Of a DNA stretch of 32,792 nt, positions 6,246-15,901 are shown piece after piece. A program made the translations under genes and the position numbers. Origin of the DNA: an uncultured Saprospiraceae bacterium (GTDB lineage: Bacteria; Bacteroidota; Bacteroidia; Chitinophagales; Saprospiraceae); the NCBI GenBank assembly GCA_937969415.1, contig CALBWK010000066.1, forward strand, positions 1 to 32,792, read 5' to 3'. The stretch's first letter is position 1, and every line of letters starts with the position of its first letter. Below the pieces are notes generated by a model. The model saw only the letters and a list, made by a program, of their open reading frames with translations. It did not search any database and was not told the DNA's origin.

Positions 6246-9200
6246 ATGAAAAATTTACTTGTATTTGCCTTGGTGTTCGCTACTTCTAGTGTTTTTGGTC
6301 AGATGATGATCAATGGCGTGCCTACCTATGGTAACGAATGGATAGATTATTCTGCGACGCATATAAAGATGTCAGTCGAAGAAGAAGGTATGTACAAAGT
6401 GACCTTCAATGACCTCGTTGCTAACGGCTTTTCTGCAGGACAATTGAGAGGAGCAGATCTCCAATTGCATTCTATGGGTAAGCAAGTCCCTATGCATGTC
6501 ACTTCTTCAGGAGTATGGACGAGTAGTGACTATCTCGTGTTTCACGGTCAAGGTCAAAAAGGAGAATTGGATGCGCAGCTATTTGAAGATGCAGAAAAGG
6601 AACATCTCAATCCTGAATTCAGTATGTTTTCTGAAACAAGAAGTTATTATCTCTCGGTTAGGCCGAATGGTGTGAACCCTGAGCGCTACCAAGAAAAAAG
6701 TAATGATTTAAGTGGGACACTACCTCTTCCAGAGAGTTTCTTTATGGAAAGAGAGATGCAGGTTTTCAGTGAGTTTGAGTGGAGCCCAGGAACTCTCATA
6801 ACACAGGATGTACATTATTCTCACTTTGTCGCTAATGAAGGCTTTGCTTCTACGCTTAGAAGAGAGACAGAAGTGGAGTTTCTTTCAGAGGATTATTATA
6901 CAGGTACAGCACCTTCTCCTAAGCTGAGATTTAGAACAGGCGCCAATAATGTTAATCACCTAGTCGATGTAAGTTTTAATAACTCTACACTTTTTGAAGA
7001 TAGTTACTCTGGTGCTCAGGTTAAGGAATATGATAGTGAGATTCCTTCAAATTTTGTAAGGACTAACAATATCAATAGAATGAAAATCAGAGGTTTTACG
7101 GGCTCTGATAATACCAATATTGCCTTTGCAGAGTTTACTTATCCTAGAACTTTCAATGCCAATGGTCAAGACATAGTTAAGTTTTATTCTAGTGAAAGCA
7201 ATTTTCAGCAGTACATAGAATATCAAAATTTTGACGGTAATGATCCTTTAGTTTTTGATGTAGAAAACAAGTGCTTTGTTAGAGCCGTAAAAGAAGGTAA
7301 CCTAGCCAAGTTTTTATTGCCTAGCGCTGCAATCAAAAGTGCTAAGTGTTTTGTAGTAGATGAATCAGCATTATTGAGTCCAGTTTCATTTGAGGAGAAG
7401 CAATTTACTTCTTTCGATAATATGAATCCGAACTTCTTGATCTTGACAAGTGAAGTGCTCAATGTAAATGGCGCAGGAGGTAATCCTATTGAAGAATATG
7501 CAGCATTTAGATCATCGAATGAAGGCGGAAATTATCGTACATCAATTATTAATGTAGAGGATATATTTGATCAGTTCGGTTGGGGTGTCGCTGAGCACAG
7601 TCTTTCAGTTAGAAACTTCGCCCAGTATGTACAATCTAGGTGGCCAGATTTTGAGATGGTGTTTATAATCGGGAAGGCACTAACGTATAGCAATAAAGAT
7701 AATTCCACAACGATAGATAATATTGTTCCTACCTATGGAAGACCAGGTTCAGATGTCCTGATGTTTGCAGAGAATGACAAGTCCTATCCGTATGTTGGTG
7801 TAGGCAGATTAGCAGCACAAAATGCTGAAGACGTATACAACTACCTGGATAAGGCAAGAAGCAATGCAAGACTTTCTGACGTAGCTAATTTGACTATACA
7901 AGAAAGAGTGTGGCGAAAAAATGTCATACACCTCAGTGGAGGAGATGTCAATATCCAACAAGACTTATTTAACAAGCTCACCTTTATGGAGTCTCTCATT
8001 GAGACCAACTCATATGGTGCAGAAGTGAATACTTTTAGAAAAGTGTCTTCGGACCCAGTCACAACAGCCTTATCACAAGCCATCTTAAATCAAATTAATG
8101 ATGGGATTTCAATGCTGTCCTTTTTTGGACACTCTTCAGCAGGAACTTTTGATTTTAGTGTAGAGGATCCATCTATCTATGGAAATCAGGGCAAGTTGCC
8201 ATTGATTTTTTCTATGGGTTGTCACTCAGGCGATATCCACGAGAACACATTCTCATTGAGTGAAAATTTTATACTCACTAAGGACGTGGGTTCTGTAGCT
8301 TTTATGGCTTCTTCGGGCAATGCTTTTGCAGATGCCTTGGCGAGAGTGGGCAATGGATTTTATGATGAAATAGGAACAGACTTTTATGGTCAGCCGATTT
8401 CGTTAGCGATAAGAGATGTACTAGAAGGTATCTTCGAGGGGCTGATGCAAAATTACAATCAAGGCCCTCAGACTTTGCCTTTCTCTGATACTTATGTCGA
8501 TATGATCACCTTGATGGAACAGAATACACTTCACGGTGATCCAGCTGTTGTACTCTTCAATGCTCCAGAGCCTGATTATGTTGTTGATTTCGAATCATTA
8601 CAAACAATGTCAGTGGTCGGAACTACAGATGATTTTGTTGAGCTAGAATTTGATATCCTTAACCTTGGTAGAAACACAACTCGAGACACAATTAACAACT
8701 ATATAATTCATACTTACGGTAGTAAGGTGGATACAATTTATTTTACTTCAGAGACACCAGTGAATAGGCTACACGTAGCTGTACAACTGCCTAATCCAGG
8801 AGAAGCGGCTATCGGGAAAAACTGTATCAATATAGTTCTCGATGTAGACAATCAGATTCCTGAAGCACCTTTACCTTCAGCTGAAGAAAATAATGACATG
8901 ATGCGGGCTTGGAATCTGCCCGAGGGTTTCTGCTACTTTGTATTTAATAGTAATGCACAACCAGTATATCCACCTCAGTATGGAATTGTCCATAATGTAG
9001 GTGTAGATCTTATTGCATCTTCTTCTAATGCTCTTGAAGAGAAATCTTATTTCTTGTTAGAGATCGATACAACAGAAAGTTTTGATAGCCCCTTATTGCA
9101 AAGAGGTGAAGTCTTCTCTTCCCCTGCAACAATAAGATGGAATCCCAATATCACGTACCAAGATGAGACGGTCTATTACTGGAGAGTTAAGCCTAGGGAT

Positions 9201-11327
9201 TTAGCACAGAGTATCTGGAATCAGAGTTCTTTTGTGTATCTCGATAATGGAGCACCAGGATGGAATCAGAGTCACTTTTATCAGTTAGACGATGATAATT
9301 ATGAGACCTCATTTATTGACTCACTGACAAGAGACTGGACATATGTCGATAACATTAATGACATTATAATCAAGAATGGCCTCACTGTAAATGACGGCCC
9401 TACAGAATTCTTTCCTAATATGTCTTATGGTGCCAATGTAGATCAATACATACATCATTTTGGGGAGTTAGAGTCTGGGGTTTATTTGGCAGTTTTTGAT
9501 GGTGTTACAGGGGTGGCCAGAACCAACAGTAATCCTTTTGGAACTGCAGGAGATTTTGGGAGTGTCTTAGATGCAAATTGGGCAACGACCTTTGCTTTCT
9601 TCCCTTATTGGACAAGGACAAAAGAGGAAAGAGCCAATGTGATCAACTTTATGGAAAATATCGTCCAAGACGGAGACTACCTTGTTTTTATGACGATACA
9701 TCGAGAGGATGCTCGAGTTACAGATGATTATAGAGCGGACTTGTGGGCGGCCGATGGAGCCAATGGAGATCCAGATATCTTCAGTACATTAGAAGATAGA
9801 TATGGTGCGACACGTGTAAGAGAATTGGCTACAGGAAGGCCAGTGCCTTATATTTTTGTAGGTAGAAAAAATGATCCGACGTTTGATGTTAAGGAAATAA
9901 AAGGTAGTGGTTATAATTCTAGAATAGAATTGTCCTTAGATATAATTGCTAAGTGGGATAGAGGAGCAATTAGCTCTACTACTATCGGTCCAGCAACCAA
10001 GTGGGATAGATTGTTGTGGAATATTGATGAGATAGACCTACAAGAAGATGAATTTAGATTCGACATATACGGTATTGACGTTAATGGCGAGAGGACTTTA
10101 TTATTCCAAAATGTAGATGAGTTTACATTTGACCTATCGTCTATCGATGCAGCGCAGTATCCACATTTAGAGTTAGAGCTATTTAGTGCGGATGAGACTT
10201 CTAGGACGCCACCTCAGTTGGAGTATTGGAGAGTTTTATTTGATGGTATCCCTGAGGCTGTTCTTGATATAGAAAACAAGTTGGTCTACCAATCTGATAG
10301 CCTCTTGATGGGTAATGAATTTAAGTTTGAGACTGTAGCGACCAATGTTACAGATATCGATATGGACAGCTTACTCGTAGAGTTTTCTATAACAGATGCT
10401 AACAATAATGTGGAGACATACAACAAGCGATTCGCTCCACTGAAGGCTAACGAAAGTGTACCTGTAGATTTTAGTATTAATACGACAGGACTACTAGGTG
10501 ATAACGTGTTTAGAGTAGAAATAAATCCTGGTCCAGAACAGCAAGAGCACCATTACTTTAATAATCTCGGATTGAGATCTTTTAATGTAGGCGGTGATAA
10601 TGTCAATCCATTATTGGATGTCACCTTTGACGGTGTCAGGATTATGAATGGGGATATTGTAGCAGCTTCGCCTGTGATCAGTGTATTATTGAAAGACGAA
10701 AATACCTTCTTCCCAATTACGGATGTCTCCAGTTTTTCTCTAGGCTTACAAGCGCACCCAGATATTCAGTCTTTTCCTGTTGACTTGACGGCGGATAATG
10801 TCAACTTCTTTCCTTCGGATTCTACTAATGGATACTGTGCACGATTAGAATTTACTCCAGAGCCGGCCTTAGAGTCAGGAGAGTATACACTCTTGGTACA
10901 AGGAACAGATGCTTCAGGCAATTTGTCAGGAGCTAATAGTGTGGAGATAGATTTTCAGGTTGTGAGAGAGGCAACAGTCACCAATATCTTGAACTATCCT
11001 AACCCGTTCTCTACGCAGACACAGTTTGTATTTACCTTGACGGGGGCGACAGTTCCAGATGTATTTACTATACAGATTTTCACCCTATCTGGTAAGGTGG
11101 TCAAAGAAATCACCAAGGAAGAAATGGGCAACCTGAGGATAGGACAGAATAGGACAGATTATAGATGGAATGGAACTGATGACTTTGGCAATAAGCTTGG
11201 AAATGGTGTCTATCTCTATAGATTAATTACCTCTCAGGTAGAGGGAGAAGACCTATTACATTTTGGTAATGAGAATATAGATGGCTTTTTCAATAAAGGA
11301 TTTGGTAAATTGGTGATCATGAGATAA
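6246..11327 (+). CDS. porU2: T9SS-associated C25 (gingipain-family) peptidase, PorU2-like sortase
   Basis: A 1693-residue exported protein starting with a Sec signal peptide (MKNLLVFALVFATSSVFGQ). The central C25/gingipain-fold peptidase domain (about residues 390-780) has the His-Cys dyad in FFGHSSAG (His629) and SMGCHSGD (Cys659). It is preceded by a beta-rich N-terminal region and followed by CARD-like/Ig-like modules and a C-terminal T9SS sorting domain starting with NYPNPFSTQTQF near residue 1580 and ending in VYLYRL and a short tail. Proteins of this build are named PorU2, a second putative T9SS sortase; PorU itself cleaves the sorting domain from cargo and attaches it to A-LPS. The length fits the PorU2 group rather than PorU (about 1100-1300). 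Its own sorting domain suggests it is also T9SS cargo. No other por genes are in the window. Confidence 0.82.
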   Translation: MKNLLVFALVFATSSVFGQMMINGVPTYGNEWIDYSATHIKMSVEEEGMYKVTFNDLVANGFSAGQLRGADLQLHSMGKQVPMHVTSSGVWTSSDYLVFHGQGQKGELDAQLFEDAEKEHLNPEFSMFSETRSYYLSVRPNGVNPERYQEKSNDLSGTLPLPESFFMEREMQVFSEFEWSPGTLITQDVHYSHFVANEGFASTLRRETEVEFLSEDYYTGTAPSPKLRFRTGANNVNHLVDVSFNNSTLFEDSYSGAQVKEYDSEIPSNFVRTNNINRMKIRGFTGSDNTNIAFAEFTYPRTFNANGQDIVKFYSSESNFQQYIEYQNFDGNDPLVFDVENKCFVRAVKEGNLAKFLLPSAAIKSAKCFVVDESALLSPVSFEEKQFTSFDNMNPNFLILTSEVLNVNGAGGNPIEEYAAFRSSNEGGNYRTSIINVEDIFDQFGWGVAEHSLSVRNFAQYVQSRWPDFEMVFIIGKALTYSNKDNSTTIDNIVPTYGRPGSDVLMFAENDKSYPYVGVGRLAAQNAEDVYNYLDKARSNARLSDVANLTIQERVWRKNVIHLSGGDVNIQQDLFNKLTFMESLIETNSYGAEVNTFRKVSSDPVTTALSQAILNQINDGISMLSFFGHSSAGTFDFSVEDPSIYGNQGKLPLIFSMGCHSGDIHENTFSLSENFILTKDVGSVAFMASSGNAFADALARVGNGFYDEIGTDFYGQPISLAIRDVLEGIFEGLMQNYNQGPQTLPFSDTYVDMITLMEQNTLHGDPAVVLFNAPEPDYVVDFESLQTMSVVGTTDDFVELEFDILNLGRNTTRDTINNYIIHTYGSKVDTIYFTSETPVNRLHVAVQLPNPGEAAIGKNCINIVLDVDNQIPEAPLPSAEENNDMMRAWNLPEGFCYFVFNSNAQPVYPPQYGIVHNVGVDLIASSSNALEEKSYFLLEIDTTESFDSPLLQRGEVFSSPATIRWNPNITYQDETVYYWRVKPRDLAQSIWNQSSFVYLDNGAPGWNQSHFYQLDDDNYETSFIDSLTRDWTYVDNINDIIIKNGLTVNDGPTEFFPNMSYGANVDQYIHHFGELESGVYLAVFDGVTGVARTNSNPFGTAGDFGSVLDANWATTFAFFPYWTRTKEERANVINFMENIVQDGDYLVFMTIHREDARVTDDYRADLWAADGANGDPDIFSTLEDRYGATRVRELATGRPVPYIFVGRKNDPTFDVKEIKGSGYNSRIELSLDIIAKWDRGAISSTTIGPATKWDRLLWNIDEIDLQEDEFRFDIYGIDVNGERTLLFQNVDEFTFDLSSIDAAQYPHLELELFSADETSRTPPQLEYWRVLFDGIPEAVLDIENKLVYQSDSLLMGNEFKFETVATNVTDIDMDSLLVEFSITDANNNVETYNKRFAPLKANESVPVDFSINTTGLLGDNVFRVEINPGPEQQEHHYFNNLGLRSFNVGGDNVNPLLDVTFDGVRIMNGDIVAASPVISVLLKDENTFFPITDVSSFSLGLQAHPDIQSFPVDLTADNVNFFPSDSTNGYCARLEFTPEPALESGEYTLLVQGTDASGNLSGANSVEIDFQVVREATVTNILNYPNPFSTQTQFVFTLTGATVPDVFTIQIFTLSGKVVKEITKEEMGNLRIGQNRTDYRWNGTDDFGNKLGNGVYLYRLITSQVEGEDLLHFGNENIDGFFNKGFGKLVIMR

Positions 11328-11330
11328 TCA

Positions 11331-12986
11331 TTGATCTCCTTGGACACAGAAAAGCAAAAAACATATAATAAATGGAGCTTAGGCCTTGTGATGGTCCTAG
11401 GCTCCATTTTTCTTTTGTATCTCAATGTCTTGATGCCTTATCTGCCTGGCGATGATCATATCTTCCAGTTGAAGATACCGAGCGAGGGCATTATCGGACA
11501 AGAACGTATAGCGAGCCTCTCTGATTTGCTAGAGTCTCAGATAAACTTCTACAACAACTACCACTATAGGGTACTGAATCATAGTTTACTCCAGATCCTG
11601 CTGTTGCTGCGCACTTGGGTATTTGATGTATTGAATGTGCTAGTCTATTTTTTGTTACCCTTTTCTATTTTGCCAAGAAAGGCGCAAGTCTTGGACTACA
11701 CTGCCAAATATGTTTTTTTACTCTTTTTTATTTGGATGTTTCATTTTGATCTCGGGCGCTGTTATTTTCTGACGACAGGTGCATTGAATTATTCTTGGCT
11801 ATTGATTCCACAATTGCTTTATGTCAAAGTGCTGCTACGCTATCTAGAGCAAGGCTATAGCTCTCCTTGGTTAGTGGTACTGGCGATGGCTAATATTAAT
11901 TCTAATGAGAATGTGCAGATAGTCCTCTTTATACTGAGTCTATATGTGTTGTTTAAGGCCAAGCGAAAGGCCGTTGTATTAAGTACAGTAGTTCTCTTGC
12001 TCGGAGGCTTGTTTATGTTGGCATCTCCCTCTGTGGGATCGCGCCTAGCTGAGCAAGGTTTTAGAACAGGTGGGTGGCTGCCGCATTTGATTGAGTATAT
12101 AAAGCGGGCTGTCTTTTTTGGCTTGCAGTATTGGCCGATTGTTTTGCTGGCTGTGTTGGCAGGTAGGCGTGCTAGGAGACCACAAAAACACAGGACTTTA
12201 ATGCTCCTTGGTGGTGCGGTTTTGTCGATTTTGGTGATGGTCGGCATCCCACTTTTCGAGCCGCGCTCTGCTATTTTTGGTTTCTTTTTGTCACTGATGT
12301 GGCTAGGATTTTATAGCAATAGATTACGACTGCCCAAGGCCTTACTCTATGCGATGCTTCTGCTGGGTACTATAGTAGGGATAATGCGCTTGCCTGATTT
12401 TCGGGCACAAAGAATCCGACACGATGCCAATCAAGAACTTCTGGATAGTAGTGATAATAATATCTATCTAGAACCTTATTGCGACCAAGTCCGGCGCTCT
12501 TACCTCCTATGCTACCCGCTGAGCGAAGATCCCAACTTTATAGATAATAAGAGCTTGGCAGCAGTGTATGACAAGAATAGTGTACGGCAACGCGTCAGAC
12601 AATTACCAGACTATAAGCTCACTGATCTTTCCAGCACAAGTATCCCCGATTTGCTCTATGCGCAACAAGGCCGGACACTAGATGTCTTCGTAAATGGTGA
12701 GTCGGAAACGGAAAACTACTACATCCTCCGCGGCTCTAGAAAAGGCTTAAATTCTCATCGATTAATGGATTTTATCCCAGAAAGGTGGAGGCTCTTTTTC
12801 TTAGATTACTTAGAGGATGTCACAAGTCGAGAGATGCCCTATGTGACAATAGAAGGGCAGCGTTTTCCACACCTAGAGATAAGCAATTATCAACACTACA
12901 AGTATGTGCTGATTAGTGCTTATGATATAAATCTACACGATAGAGTGGGAGAGATAATAAAACTAGATTTGTCCGAGTTCCAATAA
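11331..12986 (+). CDS. Polytopic membrane protein, DUF6056-like
   Basis: A 551-residue integral membrane protein with about eight to ten hydrophobic segments in residues 15-350, then a soluble C-terminal part of about 200 residues. GRCYFLTTGALNYSWLLIP and the NINSNENVQI region resemble DUF6056/GtrA-neighbour polytopic proteins often suspected of being glycosyltransferase-like, but the family call is from memory of the pattern only. The start is TTG three bases after the porU2-like stop, giving tight operon spacing; the first ATG in frame would be about 20 residues later, just before the first helix, and is a possible alternative. The 3' end overlaps the convergent toroid gene by 24 bases. Confidence 0.55.
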   Translation: MISLDTEKQKTYNKWSLGLVMVLGSIFLLYLNVLMPYLPGDDHIFQLKIPSEGIIGQERIASLSDLLESQINFYNNYHYRVLNHSLLQILLLLRTWVFDVLNVLVYFLLPFSILPRKAQVLDYTAKYVFLLFFIWMFHFDLGRCYFLTTGALNYSWLLIPQLLYVKVLLRYLEQGYSSPWLVVLAMANINSNENVQIVLFILSLYVLFKAKRKAVVLSTVVLLLGGLFMLASPSVGSRLAEQGFRTGGWLPHLIEYIKRAVFFGLQYWPIVLLAVLAGRRARRPQKHRTLMLLGGAVLSILVMVGIPLFEPRSAIFGFFLSLMWLGFYSNRLRLPKALLYAMLLLGTIVGIMRLPDFRAQRIRHDANQELLDSSDNNIYLEPYCDQVRRSYLLCYPLSEDPNFIDNKSLAAVYDKNSVRQRVRQLPDYKLTDLSSTSIPDLLYAQQGRTLDVFVNGESETENYYILRGSRKGLNSHRLMDFIPERWRLFFLDYLEDVTSREMPYVTIEGQRFPHLEISNYQHYKYVLISAYDINLHDRVGEIIKLDLSEFQ

Positions 12987-14051
12987 TTTCATCACCGCAT
13001 CAGCAAAAAATTTCTGAGTCCAATTGGTAAATTTCATTTTCTGATAGTCGCCCCAGATAGGAAGGGATGAGGGTATAGCGCCTTTGTTAAGCGACAGGTG
13101 ACGCTGACCTTTTAGGAGTGGTAGTAGTAGGGTAGCGACAGGTTCTAGATACGCCTCTCTGCCCGTGCGCTCATAGACGATGAGATAGAGGAGTGCCAGT
13201 TGCGCATTGCCAGCAGCACAGATATAATTGTAATTGCCTTCCCATTTCTCGTTGTAAGTAGCGGCAACTTTGTTTTCACTTTTTATTAGTGTGGTGAGTG
13301 TTTTAAGTGTGGCTTTGACTTGCTTTTTTATGGGTCTAGAGTTTACTATTTCTGAATATTCCCAGAGGCCGCGCAAGGTGTAGGCAATCGTATGGGTATA
13401 TGCCGCTTCTCCCTTTCTAAACCCCCATTCTCTAAAGCTATAATTTTCATTCTGTTGCGCAAGGATCTTCTCCACCATTGCCTTGGTTCGCGAGGAGACT
13501 TTAGAATCGATGACGTTTTCTGCAAAAGCCAGTGGCCAGGCTATTCTACTGTAATACGTCGGTTGATAACCTTCGATGTAGTGGTGGGATATAAATTGAC
13601 CTTCGTCATCTAGTAGGTCTCGCAGCCAATCTCTAGTAAGTTCTATTTCCTGTAACAACTCATCGGGATTGTCCACATAAGGTACTAGCGTCAAGTGTCC
13701 TAATAATATCTGTGCTACATCAAAGACTATGGGCTTGCCGCTTTCAGTATTACTATGATAGCCACCATCTTGAGTCCGTAGTTTTTCGAAGAAGTGTAAT
13801 TGTTTTTGAGCAAGACTTGAGAGTCCGAGAAGCGGGAAGTAACGATTACCTTGCAATAGAGTAGGGATGAGATAGCCAGTCGTCTCTGGGTAAGGGGGAG
13901 CCCACTGTCCTAGTACATTTCTAGATGCACTAGAGCCGAGATATTTATTGGCCTTAAAGCTGTTGTAGATCCAGATAAGATTGCTGCGTAGAGCTGAGGA
14001 TAGTTTCTCTTTGCCGCCAAGCTGGTCGATTATTTCCGAGAGCTTAGACAA
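12963..14051 (-). CDS. Alpha/alpha-toroid (terpenoid cyclase/prenyltransferase-like fold) protein
   Basis: A 362-residue, mainly helical protein with repeated helix pairs and Gly-rich turns typical of six-hairpin/alpha-alpha toroid folds: LGQWAPPYPETTGYLIPTLL (about 47-66), QDGGYHSN (94-101), YTHTIAYTLRGLWEY and NYNYICAAGNAQLALLYL. The cyclase acid motifs DCTAE and DxDD are absent, so squalene-cyclase activity is not supported. Similar proteins sit in polysaccharide clusters and are often mis-annotated as delta-aminolevulinate dehydratase. No signal peptide is seen. The start at 14051 overlaps the end of the FemAB-like gene by 8 bases, so the two are probably co-translated. The role is unknown; processing or binding of a glycan or lipid is a guess. 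Confidence 0.55.
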   Translation of the reverse strand: MSKLSEIIDQLGGKEKLSSALRSNLIWIYNSFKANKYLGSSASRNVLGQWAPPYPETTGYLIPTLLQGNRYFPLLGLSSLAQKQLHFFEKLRTQDGGYHSNTESGKPIVFDVAQILLGHLTLVPYVDNPDELLQEIELTRDWLRDLLDDEGQFISHHYIEGYQPTYYSRIAWPLAFAENVIDSKVSSRTKAMVEKILAQQNENYSFREWGFRKGEAAYTHTIAYTLRGLWEYSEIVNSRPIKKQVKATLKTLTTLIKSENKVAATYNEKWEGNYNYICAAGNAQLALLYLIVYERTGREAYLEPVATLLLPLLKGQRHLSLNKGAIPSSLPIWGDYQKMKFTNWTQKFFADAVMKLLELGQI

Positions 14052-15081
14052 GGAGATCAGGTTTTAGGATACTGATGGCCAATTTCAATAGAGGATTGTG
14101 AATTTTCTGAATCTTATAATGCGGACTCAGTTGTCCTCCGAAGGCTCTCAGATAGAACTCTACTTCTTGCAACATAGATCCTTCAAAATCTGTGATCGTT
14201 GTATCCAGTTGGAACATCGTCTCCCAGATAAGATAGCCGAGCGCACCATTAGGTGTAGCGTCTGGCATATTGAAATTGATGATACCGTAATTTCTATGTT
14301 TATCTCTAGCGATGATAACACCAGCCATTAATTCTCCTGTTTCTGTGTTGTGGCACCCTTTGGCGATGATCCGATCTGTCCCTTTGAAGTTTTCAAATAG
14401 CTGCCGTACAGCGGTCGGATTGTAGGGTAGGGGCTTGTTTTTTTTCTGAAAAGACTTTTCGATGAGAGGCCAGATACTTTCGTAATCGTGGTCCTTTATG
14501 ATGCTCATCTTTTCGAGTTGATTGAAGCTGCGTCTGAGATTCCCTTTCAGTTTTTGTTTGAGGGTTTCTTTGCCTATCGTCTTGTCCATAAGATAGGTGT
14601 ACCGCGTCGTCTGTTTGTAGCCCTCCCAGTAGAAGGGCAGCCAATTCTGAAAGTCAGGATAGTACTGTTGAAAGTATAGGCTACACTTGGGGAGTTGAGC
14701 GATTAACTCTTTGGTAATCTTGACCTCGTGAGAGACAGTCTTATGTGCTTTATAATCAGATGGATAGAAGATGTGGATGCCATTATATGCTGTCATCGGC
14801 GGCATCAGAATCAAGGTAAAACCTCTATATTTTCGTATGTGATAGACGAGGACACCAGTTAGTTCGCCGCCTTTGTTTTTAGCTAGGGCTACATCCCAGT
14901 CTCCTTTGACACAGACAGCATCCATCCATTGTGGGGTGAACTGTATCGGCAGATCGTAGTTAACGTGTATACGGCGATATTCTTCTTTGGCGCTGATAGT
15001 TTTTCTTTGTACAGCACCAAAGTTAGTGATTCTGTAGGCAAAGGCATTCTTTGTAACTTGACGTGCTACTGATGAAAGCAA
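14044..15081 (-). CDS. FemAB/GNAT-fold acyltransferase-like protein
   Basis: A 345-residue cytoplasmic protein of the FemAB-like GNAT superfamily. Support: the N-terminal QFTPQWMDAVC element (family pattern with a WLDAVC-like start), the central LKGNLRRSFNQLEK helix, the second GNAT half with GELMAGVIIARDKHRNYGIINF, and the C-terminal DFEGSMLQEVEFYLRAFGG followed by a Pro-Tyr pair, characteristic of this group. Such enzymes move amino-acyl or acyl groups onto cell-wall or glycan precursors; the substrate is not evident. No ATG or GTG lies near the expected N-terminus, and the only usable start is TTG at 15081, which overlaps the dead helicase 5' copy in the opposite direction. This 5' end belongs to the duplicated sequence, so the original start may have been lost. 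It forms an overlapping pair with the toroid gene. Confidence 0.65.
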   Translation of the reverse strand: MLSSVARQVTKNAFAYRITNFGAVQRKTISAKEEYRRIHVNYDLPIQFTPQWMDAVCVKGDWDVALAKNKGGELTGVLVYHIRKYRGFTLILMPPMTAYNGIHIFYPSDYKAHKTVSHEVKITKELIAQLPKCSLYFQQYYPDFQNWLPFYWEGYKQTTRYTYLMDKTIGKETLKQKLKGNLRRSFNQLEKMSIIKDHDYESIWPLIEKSFQKKNKPLPYNPTAVRQLFENFKGTDRIIAKGCHNTETGELMAGVIIARDKHRNYGIINFNMPDATPNGALGYLIWETMFQLDTTITDFEGSMLQEVEFYLRAFGGQLSPHYKIQKIHNPLLKLAISILKPDLLV

Positions 15082-15284
15082 CCCAAAAAGATCTCAAGGC
15101 CGCCCTCGACTGGTTTAAGTCCAAAGATTGGTAAGCCTTTCCATTTCAAAAAGAAACGTGGAAGGCCTTTCTAGAGGCTACTCTGGCGCTGTCAATGCAC
15201 CTACTGGCAGTGGTAAGACCTATGCCCTCTATCTCGGCGCACTGATGACCGCTCTCCGTCAAGACAAGCTACTCAAGAAAGGTC
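15020..15284. repeat. Left copy of a ~265-bp duplicated sequence
   Basis: Near-identical to 17001-17266. It covers the 5' end of the FemAB-like gene (read on the minus strand) and the first ~70 codons of the helicase (plus strand). Differences include a one-base deletion near 15174 and an AAA-to-TAA change at codon 21 of the helicase. The two copies flank a ~1.7-kb insert. Confidence 0.85.
15072..15284 (+). pseudogene. Truncated 5' copy of the DExH helicase gene
   Basis: Starts with the same ATG context and N-terminal codons as the intact helicase at 17053. It is dead: codon 21 is TAA (TGGTAAGCC against TGGAAAGCC in the intact copy), a base is missing near 15174 (CTAGAGGCT against CTAGACGGCT), and homology stops after GAAAGGTC at 15284, where esterase-derived sequence begins. 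The Walker A region (CACCTACTGGCAGTGGTAAG) is still readable. Its drift shows that the intact right copy is the functional one. Confidence 0.85.
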
Positions 15285-15288
15285 GGCT

Positions 15289-15681
15289 CTGATAGATGAC
15301 TTGGCCACACAATACAATATTGATTTGAACAGATTCTACAGCACAGGCATGTCCAACGGGGGCTTCATATCCTACACTTTGGCTTGTGAACTGAACGATA
15401 AGATTGCTGCCATCGCTTCAGTGACTGGGACTATGACCACTTTTCAGGTGGCGTGACTTGCGATCTAGGTGTAGTGACCCCTATCATGGAGATTCATAGT
15501 ACGGCTGATGAGGTGGTACCTTTTGATGGAGACAATAATTTCATAGCACCCATAGATGCAGTAATGACTTTTGGGTCGGGCACAACAATTGCATAGAGAG
15601 ACAGCTGACTTTGAACAAATCGAAGATGGCAATGACCAAGATGGCAGTACTGTTTTAATTAGTTTGAAGGTTGTGTCATAA
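15289..15681 (+). pseudogene. Broken LpqC/PHB-depolymerase-type esterase
   Basis: Three successive frames give parts of one alpha/beta-hydrolase of the poly(3-hydroxybutyrate) depolymerase/LpqC/feruloyl esterase group. Part 1 (15289 to about 15456) contains NIDLNRFYSTGMSNGGFISY with the nucleophile serine in GMSNGG, then VTGTM. Part 2 (about 15440-15596) contains TCDLG and IHSTADEVVPFDG with the catalytic aspartate. Part 3 (15601-15681) contains DGSTV, as in the end of these proteins. The N-terminal third and the catalytic-His C-terminal end are missing. At least two frameshifts and the lost ends make it non-functional. It joins the helicase fragment at about 15285 without a recognisable transposon end. 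Confidence 0.75.
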
Positions 15682-15748
15682 TGACTTAACTTTAAAACAG
15701 CTATTATAATGCTTTTTCAAAACGAGAAAGTTATGTAGATTGTAATCA

Positions 15749-15901
15749 TTTAAGTTTTATAGACAACTCGATTCTATGGATTGTGCTCCGACCTGCTTGC
15801 GTATGTTTGCTAAGCATTATGATCAGTCTTACAGTCTCCCTTTTCTACGTGAAAAATGCTATATCGATAAGGCAGGCGTCGTACAGATTGTAGAGCACTG
15901 A
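15749..15901 (+). pseudogene. N-terminal C39-peptidase fragment of a bacteriocin-type ABC exporter
   Basis: About 50 codons read FYRQLDSMDCAPTCLRMFAK and onward, with FLREKCYIDKAGV. This is the start of the C39 peptidase domain fused to ABC exporters that cleave double-glycine leader peptides: the Q-x-D-x-x-D-C-x-x-x-C-L-x-x-x-x-x-x-Y motif with the catalytic Cys is present (Ala in place of the usual Gly after it). There is no start codon (a TAA precedes it in frame) and the frame ends at TGA 15899-15901, where the His-containing half of the domain should follow. The membrane and ATPase domains are absent. A short open frame to 15996 (containing KPARCSYDPYSGEW) may be a scrap of another gene. 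Confidence 0.7.

Noticed and set aside
12963-14051. Squalene/terpenoid cyclase enzyme
   Set aside because: The toroid-like pattern is present but the acidic catalytic motifs of cyclases are missing.
14393-14679. Overlapping frames on both strands inside the FemAB-like gene
   Set aside because: The FemAB-like frame carries family motifs across this stretch; the others show none.
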